A DNA stretch of 48,245 nt from Defluviitalea phaphyphila. Lineage in GTDB: Bacteria > Bacillota > Clostridia > Lachnospirales > Defluviitaleaceae. The position numbers were made by a program, and so were the translations under genes. The stretch covers positions 1-48,245 of the forward strand of contig NZ_JWID01000012.1 of NCBI RefSeq assembly GCF_001466305.1, in the 5' to 3' direction. The notes beneath the pieces were generated by a model. That model was not told where the DNA came from. It saw nothing but the letters and a program-made list of their open reading frames with translations, and made no database searches. Positions 19,152-27,797 of the stretch are shown piece after piece. Every line of letters begins with the position of its first letter. Position 1 is the stretch's first letter.

Positions 19152-21000
19152 CTTTGTTTTCATCTTGTTCATTTTTTTCTTCTTCCGTATTATCAAATAA
19201 TTGAGCAAATTGTGCTCCATCTATTTTTTCTTTTTCTATTAAAAGTTGTGCTGTTTTATGAAGTATATCCATATGGTCTTCTAAAATCTTTTTAGCTTTT
19301 TCATAAGCAGTATCTATAATTTTTCTTATTTCTTTATCTATAGCTCCTGCTACTTCTTCTCCATAATTTCTTGTGTGAGCAAGGTCTCTACCTATAAAAA
19401 CTTCGTCATTATCGTTTCCAAATTGTATTGGTCCTAAAGAACTCATACCATATTTAGTTACCATATTTCTAGCAATGGCTGTTGCTCTTTCTATATCATT
19501 AGACGCTCCTGTTGTAATATCATCTAATATAATACTTTCAGCTGCTCTTCCACCAAGTAAACTTATTATTTCTTGTTCCATTCTTCCTTTTGTTACATAC
19601 ATTTTATCTTCTTCAGGAAGAGGCATAGTATATCCTCCTGCCATACCAGTAGGAATAATTGAAATGCTATGCACAGGATCTAATTCTGGTAATACCTGAT
19701 GTATAATAGCGTGACCTGCTTCATGATATGCAGTAATCTTCTTTTCTTTTTCAGATACTACACGACTTTTCTTTTCTGTTCCTATTCCAACTTTTACAAA
19801 AGCTTTTTGAATATTTTCCATATTAATAGCTCTCTTATTTTCCCTAGCTGTAATCAAAGCTGCTTCATTAAGAAGATTTTCTAAATCTGCTCCTGTAAAT
19901 CCCGCAGTCGTTCTTGCTATTACCTTTAAATCCACATCTTCTTCTAAAGGTTTTCCTTTTGCATGAACTTTTAATATTTCTTCTCTTCCTTTTACATCTG
20001 GTCTTCCTACCACTACTCTTCTATCAAAACGTCCTGGACGAAGCAAAGCCGGGTCTAAAATGTCAGCTCTATTAGTAGCTGCAACTACAATTACTCCTTC
20101 GTTTACTCCAAAACCATCCATTTCAACTAATAGTTGATTTAATGTTTGTTCTCTTTCATCATGACCTCCGCCAAGTCCTGCTCCACGTCTTCTTCCTACA
20201 GCATCAATTTCGTCAATAAAAACAATACAAGGAGAATTCTTTTTAGCTTGGTCAAAAAGGTCTCTTACCCTAGATGCTCCTACCCCTACAAACATTTCTA
20301 CAAAATCAGAACCGGATATACTAAAAAATGGAACTCCAGCTTCTCCTGCTACAGCTTTAGCAAGAAGTGTCTTACCTGTTCCAGGAGGTCCTACTAAAAG
20401 TACCCCTTTAGGAATTCTAGCCCCTAATTCAACAAACTTTCTAGGATGTTTTAAAAATTCAACTATTTCTCTTAATTCTTCTTTTTCTTCATCTAATCCC
20501 GCTACATTATCAAAAGTCACTTTTTTCTTGGTATCTATTACTTTTTTAGCACGACTTTTCCCAAAAGTCATAACTCTACTTCCACCACTGCCACCTTGTA
20601 CCTGTTGCATAATAACTATTAATACTACAACTACTAAAACCATTATAACAAGAGATGGTAGAAGTTGTATAAACCAGTTAGGACTTGCTATATCATGAGG
20701 ATATATTTCTGTAGTTTCTATAAATTCATCTAATGTTTCCATAAATTGAGCTGAGCTTGGAACGGTTATTGATACTATATCTCCACTTTTTAAAGTTGTC
20801 TTGATTTCTGCAGTTCCTTCAGAACTTGGATAAATATCTAATCTTTCTACTTCTTGATTTCTAAGACTTTTTATAAGTTGATCATAAGTAATTTGGCTTT
20901 CAGGACTACTTGGTATACCATTACTACTAAAAATTACAGCCAATATAATTATAATAAAAATCAACATATATAAACTTAGTCCTTTAAAATACTTTTTCAA
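19138..21000 (-). CDS. ftsH: ATP-dependent zinc metalloprotease FtsH
   Basis: FtsH is a membrane-anchored AAA+ protease that degrades misfolded membrane and regulatory proteins. The 620-residue protein has two transmembrane helices (about 10-26 and 110-131) around a small extracytoplasmic domain, then an AAA domain with Walker A GPPGTGKT (204-211), Walker [12 protein letters not shown] and the second region of homology around RPGRFDRR, and a metalloprotease domain with HEAGH. It starts with TTG behind GGAAGGAGGA. The TTG overlaps the stop of the truncated hpt frame (TTGA). In relatives hpt-ftsH is the normal order; here the spacer has been changed by the hpt truncation. Confidence 0.97.
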   Translation of the reverse strand: MKKYFKGLSLYMLIFIIIILAVIFSSNGIPSSPESQITYDQLIKSLRNQEVERLDIYPSSEGTAEIKTTLKSGDIVSITVPSSAQFMETLDEFIETTEIYPHDIASPNWFIQLLPSLVIMVLVVVVLIVIMQQVQGGSGGSRVMTFGKSRAKKVIDTKKKVTFDNVAGLDEEKEELREIVEFLKHPRKFVELGARIPKGVLLVGPPGTGKTLLAKAVAGEAGVPFFSISGSDFVEMFVGVGASRVRDLFDQAKKNSPCIVFIDEIDAVGRRRGAGLGGGHDEREQTLNQLLVEMDGFGVNEGVIVVAATNRADILDPALLRPGRFDRRVVVGRPDVKGREEILKVHAKGKPLEEDVDLKVIARTTAGFTGADLENLLNEAALITARENKRAINMENIQKAFVKVGIGTEKKSRVVSEKEKKITAYHEAGHAIIHQVLPELDPVHSISIIPTGMAGGYTMPLPEEDKMYVTKGRMEQEIISLLGGRAAESIILDDITTGASNDIERATAIARNMVTKYGMSSLGPIQFGNDNDEVFIGRDLAHTRNYGEEVAGAIDKEIRKIIDTAYEKAKKILEDHMDILHKTAQLLIEKEKIDGAQFAQLFDNTEEEKNEQDENKDTTV

Positions 21001-21350
21001 ATATGTTCCTCCTTCCTGCCTTTTAAAAATAAATAAAAAAACTTTAAATTTATATTGATATCTTCTACAATTAAAACATGTTTATTTTCTATAGGTTCAT
21101 CTAAATCTTTTATAATTTTTACAACTCCACTGCTAGTTTTTTGATTCCCATAACTAGATACCGCCATAAAATCCATTTCTAAAGGAATATCTATTTCCTT
21201 AGAAAGGTCCACCATAAACATTACTCCACCCTTTAAAACACATATTAAGCATAATTCTTTTCCTTTATAATCCTTTGTTATTTGTTTCCCTAATTCTTTA
21301 ACTCGATTTTTAATTTCTTCTTCTGATAGCAATACTTCTAGTTGATTCAT
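20997..21350 (-). pseudogene. hpt: Hypoxanthine phosphoribosyltransferase, 3'-truncated
   Basis: The frame encodes the first two-thirds of an HPRT (purine salvage: hypoxanthine plus PRPP to IMP), but only 117 residues from the ATG behind TAGGAGG, against about 175-180 in the family. The N-terminal LKGGVMFMVDL and MAVSSYG regions are normal. At the PRPP loop, where relatives read VLIVEDIIDTGLTL, this frame reads VLIVEDI and then an unrelated tail ([13 protein letters not shown]). The catalytic loop's second acidic residue, the following TG and the whole C-terminal part are missing, so activity is very unlikely. The tail is former spacer sequence and runs through the ftsH ribosome site. Either a real deletion of about 150-200 bp or an assembly error. 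Confidence 0.88.
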
Positions 21351-21394
21351 AATATTTGTCCTCCTATTTTCTATCAATGTCATTTACTTTATAT

Positions 21395-22765
21395 TTATTT
21401 TGATACCTTTACTTGTAAAATTCTATTCGTATTAGCAGTAATTTTATAAGCATCACTATATCTATATCCTATAACCCACAAAATCTTATTTCCATCTGCT
21501 AATAGGGGAATTTTTTCTCTTTCATCCCGTGGAATTTTACTATCAATAAAAAAATCTTTTAATTTTTTATTGCCATTTTTTAATATAATCCTATCTCCAG
21601 GTTTTCTTGTTCTAATGCATAAACTGCCTTCTATTTTATCATAGTCAAAACTTTTAGTATAGACATCTTGATTAAATAATGTAAATTTTTCTCTATTTAA
21701 TAATTTTGTTTCTATTGTTAATCCTATTTCTTCTATAAATAAACTAGAAGGAATATCTATTTTATAAAAAAAATTTTGTATATTAGTTTCTCCTAATTGA
21801 AATATTAACTCATCATATTGAGTTTTTACTACTAATTTTTTGGGAAGATTTATTTTTTTCCCTGTTCCTTTTTTACTTAATTCTATAATATCTAGAATAT
21901 GTTTTGAAGCTATATCTTTTAAACTACCTATTAACTTTTCTAATATTATACGTATTATTCTTTTTTTAATTACATCATCATAAGAATTAAATTTTATATT
22001 ATTTATTACTAAATAATTTTTTGTTTCTTTTTCTATAGCTTCTTTTAATAGGGATTTTGCTTTTTTATCTAAAAATATATCTTCTTCTTTAATAATTGTA
22101 CTCATATTATATAAGGTCTTAACAATATTAGGATTAATATTTTCTTTAATAAGAGGAATAATTTCATTTCTAATTTTATTTCGTGTATATATATTTAAAT
22201 CATTAGTGTAATCATGCCTATACTCTATATGATTTTTAACACAATAATCTTCAATCTCTTCCCTAGTTATTTCTAAAAGAGGTCTTATAATATTTCCTCT
22301 AACAGGAGAAATCCCACCTAAACCTTTAAGACCACTTCCTCTAAATAATTGCATTAAAACTGTTTCTGCTTGATCATTCATATTATGAGCTATGGCTATT
22401 TTATTGCCATTAACTTTTTTTCTTTCTTCTTCAAAAATCTCATATCGTAAAATTCTTCCTGCTTCTTCTTCACTACATTTTCTTTTTTTAGCTTCTTTTT
22501 TTATATCAATATGATATAAATTAAAAGCAATCCCCCACTCTTTACATATATTTTCTACAAATTCTGCATCTTCTTGTGCATCCTTACCTCTTAATCCATG
22601 ATTAACATGAACTACTGTTATAGAAAAATCTAATTCATTTGATAACTCTTTTAAAAGATGGAGAAGGCACATTGAGTCTGCCCCTCCTGAAACTCCTACT
22701 ATTATTTTATCCCCCATTGTAATCATATTATATTTTTTTATAGTATTATAAAATTTATGCAGCAT
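21395..22765 (-). CDS. tilS: tRNA(Ile)-lysidine synthase
   Basis: TilS converts C34 of the tRNA-Ile CAU anticodon to lysidine so that it reads AUA codons, which are very common in this AT-rich genome. The 456-residue protein has the PP-loop SGGADS (residues 26-31), the N-terminal ATP-pyrophosphatase domain with the AHNMNDQAETVLMQ motif, and the linker and C-terminal TilS domains (CIRTRKPGDRI). Size is normal. It starts at ATG behind AAGAGAGGG and is followed after 44 bases by the truncated hpt, the conserved tilS-hpt-ftsH order. Confidence 0.96.
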   Translation of the reverse strand: MLHKFYNTIKKYNMITMGDKIIVGVSGGADSMCLLHLLKELSNELDFSITVVHVNHGLRGKDAQEDAEFVENICKEWGIAFNLYHIDIKKEAKKRKCSEEEAGRILRYEIFEEERKKVNGNKIAIAHNMNDQAETVLMQLFRGSGLKGLGGISPVRGNIIRPLLEITREEIEDYCVKNHIEYRHDYTNDLNIYTRNKIRNEIIPLIKENINPNIVKTLYNMSTIIKEEDIFLDKKAKSLLKEAIEKETKNYLVINNIKFNSYDDVIKKRIIRIILEKLIGSLKDIASKHILDIIELSKKGTGKKINLPKKLVVKTQYDELIFQLGETNIQNFFYKIDIPSSLFIEEIGLTIETKLLNREKFTLFNQDVYTKSFDYDKIEGSLCIRTRKPGDRIILKNGNKKLKDFFIDSKIPRDEREKIPLLADGNKILWVIGYRYSDAYKITANTNRILQVKVSK

Positions 22766-22849
22766 ATTAACCCTCTCTTAAAATAAAATCCCTATTTTAG
22801 ATGATACCTAAAATGATTTATAAATTCAAGTAAACAATAAAAAATTATT

Positions 22850-22877
22850 AAAAAAAGCAGTGCATATTATACACTGC
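22850..22877 (-). terminator. Terminator after the small membrane-protein gene
   Basis: On the minus strand stem GCAGTG / CACTGC with a 9-base AT loop is followed by TTTTTT. It separates the small gene from tilS. Confidence 0.8.
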
Positions 22878-22880
22878 CTT

Positions 22881-23156
22881 CTATATAATTTTAGATATGC
22901 AATAAATAAATAATACAATACTTAAAATTAAAGATATATTTAAAATCAAATCCACCTTTGTTTTTTTATATTTTTTTGAATAATACTTTAATTTATTCTT
23001 TTTCATATACTTATGTATAATTTTTTCTGCTTCTGCAACAATATCTTTTGGCTTTTTATTAATACAATCTTTGTTTAAAATAAAAATTGCTTTTTGATAC
23101 CACCCATTTTTATCATTTTCTACTATAACTATTTCATCTTTAGAAAAATATTTCAT
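22881..23156 (-). CDS. Small tail-anchored protein of unknown function
   Basis: This 91-residue protein has a soluble N-terminal part (WYQKAIFILNKDC, then a Lys-rich helix to about residue 65) and a single hydrophobic segment at the very C terminus (about residues 68-90), suggesting a tail-anchored or single-pass membrane protein. The gene has a clear ribosome site (TGGAGG) and its own terminator, and it sits between spoIIE and tilS. I do not recognise a family. Confidence 0.7.
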   Translation of the reverse strand: MKYFSKDEIVIVENDKNGWYQKAIFILNKDCINKKPKDIVAEAEKIIHKYMKKNKLKYYSKKYKKTKVDLILNISLILSIVLFIYCISKII

Positions 23157-23228
23157 AAGAAAACCTCCATAGATATTATCTATCTAAGAAGTTTCCCCTT
23201 TTTATTCACTATATATTCAAATAAATCA

Positions 23229-25622
23229 TTAATATTTTTCCCATATTCTGCAAACTAAAACTGTCATATCATCTGATATTTCTTGTCCTTCATTTTCTTT
23301 TGCTGTATTTAAAATATAATCTGCTATATATTGTGGTTGTATAGTTTCTATACCTTTTATTATATTTTTAAACCATTTTTCTTTCTCTACAATATCTTTT
23401 TTAGAATCTATAATCCCATCTGTAACCATAATAATAATATCTCCATCTTTTAACTTTCTTTTTGTTATATCTAAATCTACATTATTTAATAATCCTACTG
23501 GTAAAGAAGAAGAACCTATAATTTCTACCATATCTTCTCTTTTTAAAAAGGTACAAGCAGCTCCAATTTTTATAAACTCTGCAATTCCTGTATACATATC
23601 AATAATGGTCATATCAAGTGTCGAAAAAGATTCTTCATTTGATTTTAATACTAAAACAGAATTTATCATTTTAATAGCAGTATCTTTATCAAAACCCGAT
23701 TCCATAAATTCTTCTAAAAGTTCAATACTAGCACTACTTTCTTCACTAGCTTTAATACCTGTCCCCATCCCATCTGATAGTGCTAATAAAAATTGTCCAT
23801 CTTTTAATTCTATAGACGAATAACTATCTCCTGATATATTACTATAATCCTTTGCTTCCCTCGCAATTGCTGTAACAACCCTATATTTTTCTTCTTCTAT
23901 TAACTTAAGTTTACACTTGTCTTTATTTACAACTGCAGAACATCTAGTATTTACAATCTTCATTTTTACCCCTAGTACCCTATTTACTATAGGTAAAATA
24001 TTTCTAGAACAAATCCTATTTCCCTTGCAAGAATTATGAATAATAGTTACTTCATATTTTTTTTGCTTATTTTGAATTACAATAACATCACAAACAGGTA
24101 TTTTTTCTTTATCTAACTCTATTCTAATTATCTCTTCTAAATCTTCTTTAAAATAAACTTGTCCATAAACTTCTGTAGCTAAATTCCCAATAATAGAAGA
24201 AACTCCTCGTAGTTGTTCACAAACTAATTCTCTGCTTTCTATAATTCTATTATGCCAAATTAAATTTAATTTATATAATTCAAATATTCTATTAGTGGTA
24301 TCTACAAATTCCTCAACTTTTAAACATTTTCCCAAAAAATCCTTTGGTATATCATTTAAATCTATTCTAGGTTTTTTTTCTGCAGCAGATAAAATACTAA
24401 AAACAGTCTGATATGTATTATAAAAATCTATTTCCCAACAATGGGAACAAAGTCCACAATCACTACATACTTTAGAAGCAACATCTTCAATAAGCATAGA
24501 AACATCTTTTTTATTTAAACTTGTTTTTTTCTCTGAAAGATTAGTAAGGGTTTTAGATAATTTTAAAAATGAATTTGAAAACTTTTCTAATTGCTGTGCG
24601 GTAATGTCCCTGATTCTTTTATAATATATTTCTTGTTCTATTTTAGGTTCGGAAGATATAAATTGTTTGAAAAATAAAATAGCTGATTTAGGTAATATAA
24701 TTAAAATCACCAAAGCTCCCATAAAAGTTTTAAAAAAATCATAAGTTATTATGCTTCCTTCTAAATACAAATTTATTACAACATGAGATAATAAAAATCC
24801 AATGCCACTTCCTATACGACCTATATCCTTAAATAACCCTACCATTATTCCAGAAATCCCAAAAATTCCAATAGAGGTTGCTGAATTAACTCCTATTAAT
24901 GTAAGAATGCTGCCTATAATAATGCCAATCGTTCCTCCTATAGCAGGTCCTCCTATAAAACCAAATAATAAAACAATAAAAATACTAATAACTTCTCTAA
25001 AATAAATTCCATAAATAGAAAAATCCATGATGCCTGCTGTTGCTGCTCCAAATAATAAAATTAAACTAATTATTTCCTCTATACTTAGGGTAGTTCTTTT
25101 AAAATTTCCTTTAATAGAAGATATGGCATCTTTATATATATAAGTAACTCCAAATATTAAAATACTTTCTAATATGGCAACTATAATATAATACCCAGCA
25201 AATCCATTTATACCTGCAATAAACATACTTATACAAAATGAAGATATCATGCTTATAATTGCTTGTCCTATAGTAGTCTTTTTATATCCTTTAGATTCTA
25301 TAAAATGCAAAATAATTGAAATAAGAATAAAAATACTAATATATTTTATAGGTGAAACGAAATTTCTTATACTTAATACTCCTGCTGTGATAAATAAAAA
25401 AAGCCAAATACGATTTACTTTTATATAAGAAGCTGCTCCAAAATATGCAACACTTAAAGGAAGTAAATTAGTAAATAAAACAACTCTAGCAGTCATAAAT
25501 CCTATAATATCAATTAATAAATCCTTATAAGATAATTCTAAAAATATTTGTTTTAAACCAGTAGTTTTTTTAAACTTTAACATATCTGATTTTTTTAAAG
25601 TTCTATATTCTATACGTTCCAT
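23229..25622 (-). CDS. spoIIE: Stage II sporulation protein E, PP2C-type serine phosphatase
   Basis: SpoIIE sits at the asymmetric septum, interacts with FtsZ and dephosphorylates SpoIIAA to release sigma-F in the forespore. The 797-residue protein (close to the usual 800-830) has about ten membrane segments in the first 320 residues, a central regulatory/oligomerisation region with a cysteine cluster (CSDCGLCSHCW), and a C-terminal PP2C domain (about residues 590-797) with LALSDGMGTG and DGIIDSK, whose Asp residues bind the metals. Strong ribosome site TAGGAGGGG. The promoter upstream has the unusual long spacing typical of Spo0A-activated promoters. Confidence 0.96.
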   Translation of the reverse strand: MERIEYRTLKKSDMLKFKKTTGLKQIFLELSYKDLLIDIIGFMTARVVLFTNLLPLSVAYFGAASYIKVNRIWLFLFITAGVLSIRNFVSPIKYISIFILISIILHFIESKGYKKTTIGQAIISMISSFCISMFIAGINGFAGYYIIVAILESILIFGVTYIYKDAISSIKGNFKRTTLSIEEIISLILLFGAATAGIMDFSIYGIYFREVISIFIVLLFGFIGGPAIGGTIGIIIGSILTLIGVNSATSIGIFGISGIMVGLFKDIGRIGSGIGFLLSHVVINLYLEGSIITYDFFKTFMGALVILIILPKSAILFFKQFISSEPKIEQEIYYKRIRDITAQQLEKFSNSFLKLSKTLTNLSEKKTSLNKKDVSMLIEDVASKVCSDCGLCSHCWEIDFYNTYQTVFSILSAAEKKPRIDLNDIPKDFLGKCLKVEEFVDTTNRIFELYKLNLIWHNRIIESRELVCEQLRGVSSIIGNLATEVYGQVYFKEDLEEIIRIELDKEKIPVCDVIVIQNKQKKYEVTIIHNSCKGNRICSRNILPIVNRVLGVKMKIVNTRCSAVVNKDKCKLKLIEEEKYRVVTAIAREAKDYSNISGDSYSSIELKDGQFLLALSDGMGTGIKASEESSASIELLEEFMESGFDKDTAIKMINSVLVLKSNEESFSTLDMTIIDMYTGIAEFIKIGAACTFLKREDMVEIIGSSSLPVGLLNNVDLDITKRKLKDGDIIIMVTDGIIDSKKDIVEKEKWFKNIIKGIETIQPQYIADYILNTAKENEGQEISDDMTVLVCRIWEKY

Positions 25623-25648
25623 ATTACCCCTCCTAATTCTGTTTTATT

Positions 25649-25681
25649 ATTATAATTGAAGGGTAATAAATTATTTGTCAT
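25649..25681 (-). promoter_or_regulatory. Spo0A-type spoIIE promoter with 21-bp spacing
   Basis: On the minus strand a perfect TATAAT is preceded by ATGACA after exactly 21 bases, not 17. B. subtilis spoIIE and spoIIG use sigma-A promoters with 21-22 bp spacing that only work with Spo0A bound near the -35. Here TGACAAA overlaps the -35 and is one base from the Spo0A box TGNCGAA. The box match is degenerate, but the spacing and position agree. Confidence 0.55.
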
Positions 25682-25744
25682 TATATGGTAATGTTTCCAA
25701 AAAATTTTTAGACATTAATATTATATTTTTTACAAAAATAAAAA

Positions 25745-25775
25745 ATGACTCATATTATTTTATAATATGAGCCAC
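25745..25775 (-). terminator. Terminator of tRNA-Met
   Basis: A long AT-rich stem on the minus strand (GGCTCATATTAT / ATAATATGAGTC) with a three-base loop is followed by ATTTTTTATTTTT, about 10 bases after the tRNA. Confidence 0.8.
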
Positions 25776-25785
25776 TTCTAAAAAA

Positions 25786-25859
25786 TAGCGGAGGACGGAA
25801 TCGAACCGCCGACACTACGGGTATGAACCGTATGCTCTAGCCATCTGAGCTACTCCGCC
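25786..25859 (-). tRNA. tRNA-Met (CAT anticodon)
   Basis: A full cloverleaf can be drawn: acceptor GGCGGAG/CTCCGCT (one G-T), D stem GCTC/GAGC, anticodon stem TACGG/CCGTA with loop TTCATAC (anticodon CAT), T stem GGCGG/CCGTC with TTCGATT, and discriminator A. It lacks the C1-A72 mismatch and three G-C anticodon pairs of an initiator, so elongator Met is preferred; a lysidine-modified tRNA-Ile cannot be fully excluded. The 3' CCA is not encoded (TTTTTT follows). Its place between divIC and spoIIE is conserved in Clostridia. Confidence 0.93.
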
Positions 25860-25883
25860 ATAAAATTTAGACTACAATACAGT

Positions 25884-25912
25884 ATTATAATCACCTTATA
25901 CTAACTTGTCAA
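25884..25912 (-). promoter_or_regulatory. Consensus sigma-A promoter of tRNA-Met
   Basis: On the minus strand TTGACA, 17 bases, TATAAT, both hexamers perfect, ending about 25 bases before the tRNA. This is the strength expected for a stable RNA gene. Confidence 0.88.
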
Positions 25913-25927
25913 CTATTAAAAACATTT

Positions 25928-26215
25928 TTAATTCTTTTCCATAAATATTATTTCATCTTCTTTTATCAATCCTAATTTTTCTCTTGCTACTTTTTCAATA
26001 TATTCTTTTGATTGACTATATTCTTTCTCTTCTAAAAGGGATTCTTGTTCTTCTTTTGCCATTTCTATCTGTTTACTATATTCCTTTTTTTGTGCTTCTA
26101 ATTCTTTGTTGATTTTTTGTAAATCATAGGATTTAAATGCAATCATTAAGAGAAAAATAAGAATAAATATGGCATTCCATCTGATTTTAAAAGTTTTTTT
26201 ATTTCTTTTTTTCAA
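25928..26215 (-). CDS. divIC: Septum formation initiator DivIC/FtsB family
   Basis: DivIC is a small bitopic division protein that works with FtsL and DivIB at the septum. The 95-residue protein has a basic cytoplasmic N terminus, one membrane helix (about residues 15-28) and a coiled coil (about 30-70, rich in Lys, Glu and Gln), then the conserved end YIEKVAREKLGLIKEDE. The start is TTG after AGAGGGA. It follows yabP-yabQ as in most sporulating Firmicutes. Confidence 0.92.
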   Translation of the reverse strand: MKKRNKKTFKIRWNAIFILIFLLMIAFKSYDLQKINKELEAQKKEYSKQIEMAKEEQESLLEEKEYSQSKEYIEKVAREKLGLIKEDEIIFMEKN

Positions 26216-26269
26216 TCCAATCCCTCTTTCATTTTTAATAATTGTGAAATTATCTCTTTTATTTTTATT

Positions 26270-26791
26270 CTATATCTTTTTATATATTATGTAAAGTTCT
26301 TTTAATATTTGTTTAGATTTTCTTTTTACTTTATTTTTTGACTTATTCATGATTATTTTAATTTTCCCTCTTAAAAATTTAAAAGGATAAGAAATCCACT
26401 TATAAGGATAATAAAGTATTTTTAAAATCAATTTGATAGGAATAAATAAGATTCTTAATATAGTCTTTATAATTTTTTTTGTCCAATAAATAATCCAAGT
26501 AGCAAATTTCATAAACACAATACTAATAGTAAAAAAATATATTATATTTCCAAGAAGGGCTCCAAGTAGTACAAACCCTCTAATTTCTCCATAATTTTTA
26601 TTGAATAATACAAAAAACATAAATGCTGATATAGTTATCCAATAAATTAAATCTTCTAATTGAATTAACCAATTAGGATGAGGAAATATTTTTCTAATAA
26701 TACGAAATAAATCATAAAAAATTCCTATTATCACACCAGCTGTTACTGCGATAAAGAATATATGAGCCTGTTCACTAATAGATACAATCAA
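26270..26791 (-). CDS. yabQ: Spore cortex biosynthesis protein YabQ
   Basis: YabQ is a mother-cell membrane protein needed for cortex formation. The protein has about three to four membrane segments in the first 120 residues (EQAHIFFIAVTAGVIIGIFYDLFR at the start is cut by family-typical DLFR), and a very basic C-terminal tail rich in Lys. It lies directly after yabP. I prefer the TTG start that has AGGAG eight bases upstream (MIVSISEQ, 173 residues) over the GTG at 26800, whose ribosome site would be too close. Confidence 0.9.
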   Translation of the reverse strand: MIVSISEQAHIFFIAVTAGVIIGIFYDLFRIIRKIFPHPNWLIQLEDLIYWITISAFMFFVLFNKNYGEIRGFVLLGALLGNIIYFFTISIVFMKFATWIIYWTKKIIKTILRILFIPIKLILKILYYPYKWISYPFKFLRGKIKIIMNKSKNKVKRKSKQILKELYIIYKKI

Positions 26792-26802
26792 GGTACTCAC
26801 TC

Positions 26803-27084
26803 CTATTTAAACAACTTCCCAAAAAATGAATTCCCTTTCTTATTAAAAGAATCTCCATCATGGTAAGTTAAACTTTCTATTTCTCCTTCTATTTCTAATT
26901 CCTTTTTTTCTAAATTTAATTTATTTACATGGAGGTCAGTACCTTTAATTGTAAGCATACCCATTTCGGTTTCAATATCTACATTTTCCTCGTCAAATGC
27001 AAATACATCTATTACTCCTGTAATAGATAAAATTTCTCTATCTTGCATCATAATGCTATGAATTTTCCCAATTTTATCTTCCAT
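26803..27084 (-). CDS. yabP: Sporulation protein YabP
   Basis: YabP is a small beta-rich protein made in the mother cell and required for proper spore cortex/coat assembly; it is related to YqfC. The 93-residue protein shows the family pattern ILSITGVIDVFAFDEENV, then ETEMGMLTIKGTDLHV and LEIEGEIESLTYHD. It starts at ATG behind AGGTGGGGG and is followed by yabQ within a few bases, so the pair is one transcription unit. A sigma-E promoter is expected but I could not place one with confidence. Confidence 0.92.
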   Translation of the reverse strand: MEDKIGKIHSIMMQDREILSITGVIDVFAFDEENVDIETEMGMLTIKGTDLHVNKLNLEKKELEIEGEIESLTYHDGDSFNKKGNSFFGKLFK

Positions 27085-27164
27085 ACAACCCCCACCTTTT
27101 AAATATATTTTCTAAATTACTTATATTTATGTATATTAAGGGTTGTATTTAAAAATGATAGAAA

Positions 27165-27404
27165 TTATAAATATTTGTACATATTTGATACTTCTTCTTT
27201 TCTTACATGTTCTTTTACTTCTAATACTTCTACTTTTGTAGTATTGTTTCCAAATTTTATTTCAATAATATCTCCTACTTTCACATTAGTTCCTGCTTTT
27301 GCTTGTTTTCCATTAACTAAAACTCTTCCTGCATTACAAGCTTCATTAGCAACAGTTCTTCTTTTTATTAAACGACTTACTTTAAGATATTTATCTAATC
27401 GCAT
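27165..27404 (-). CDS. rqcP: S4-domain RNA-binding protein RqcP (YabO/Hsp15-like)
   Basis: RqcP binds the 50S-peptidyl-tRNA complex during ribosome-associated quality control and helps RqcH add alanine tails. The 79-residue protein is almost entirely one S4 domain: MRLDKYLKVSRLIKRR, then AGRVLVNGKQAKAGTNVKVGD. The start chosen has AAAGGAG seven bases upstream; an ATG two codons earlier sits too close to it. It is preceded by the hup terminator and followed by the yabP unit. Role inferred from the Bacillus orthologue. Confidence 0.9.
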   Translation of the reverse strand: MRLDKYLKVSRLIKRRTVANEACNAGRVLVNGKQAKAGTNVKVGDIIEIKFGNNTTKVEVLEVKEHVRKEEVSNMYKYL

Positions 27405-27425
27405 TATCATTCTCCTTTATGTAAT

Positions 27426-27460
27426 ATAAAAAATCTACACTAGAAAAGTGTAGATTTTTT
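27426..27460. terminator. Terminator between hup and rqcP
   Basis: A perfect stem AAATCTACACT / AGTGTAGATTT with a short A-rich loop has T/A runs on both sides. It follows hup on the minus strand; rqcP downstream must rely on read-through or a promoter within or just after the hairpin. Confidence 0.85.
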
Positions 27461-27473
27461 AAGATATGTAGCA

Positions 27474-27752
27474 TTATCTATTATTTACTGCGTCTTTTAA
27501 TGCTTTACCTGCCTTAAATCTTGGTGCCTTAGAGGCAGGGATATTCATTACTTCTCCTGTTTGAGGATTTCTGCCTTCTCTAGCTGCTCTTTCTACTACG
27601 TCAAAAGTACCAAACCCAACCAATTGAACTTTTCCATTTTTAGCTAATTCTTCTTTTACAACTTCTTCGAATGCTTTTAATGCTTTTTCTGCGTCCTTTT
27701 TACTCATTTCTGCTTTGGCAGCCATTGCTGCTACTAATTCGGATTTGTTCAT
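27474..27752 (-). CDS. hup: HU-family nucleoid protein
   Basis: HU is the abundant dimeric DNA-bending protein. The 92-residue length and sequence are typical: N-terminal MNKSELVAAMA, the GFGTFDVVERAAREGRNPQTG beta-arm region (broken here to its ends GFGTF and RNPQTG), and C-terminal FKAGKALKDAVN. It starts at ATG behind GAGGAGGAAGG. It lies 45 bases after mazG and ends in its own strong terminator. Confidence 0.96.
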   Translation of the reverse strand: MNKSELVAAMAAKAEMSKKDAEKALKAFEEVVKEELAKNGKVQLVGFGTFDVVERAAREGRNPQTGEVMNIPASKAPRFKAGKALKDAVNNR

Positions 27753-27797
27753 AATCCTTCCTCCTCATATTTCTTTTTAAAATGTAACAGTAAAATA

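Noticed and set aside
25786-25859. tRNA with CAT anticodon as initiator tRNA-fMet
   Set aside because: The acceptor starts with a paired G and the anticodon stem lacks the three consecutive G-C pairs of an initiator.
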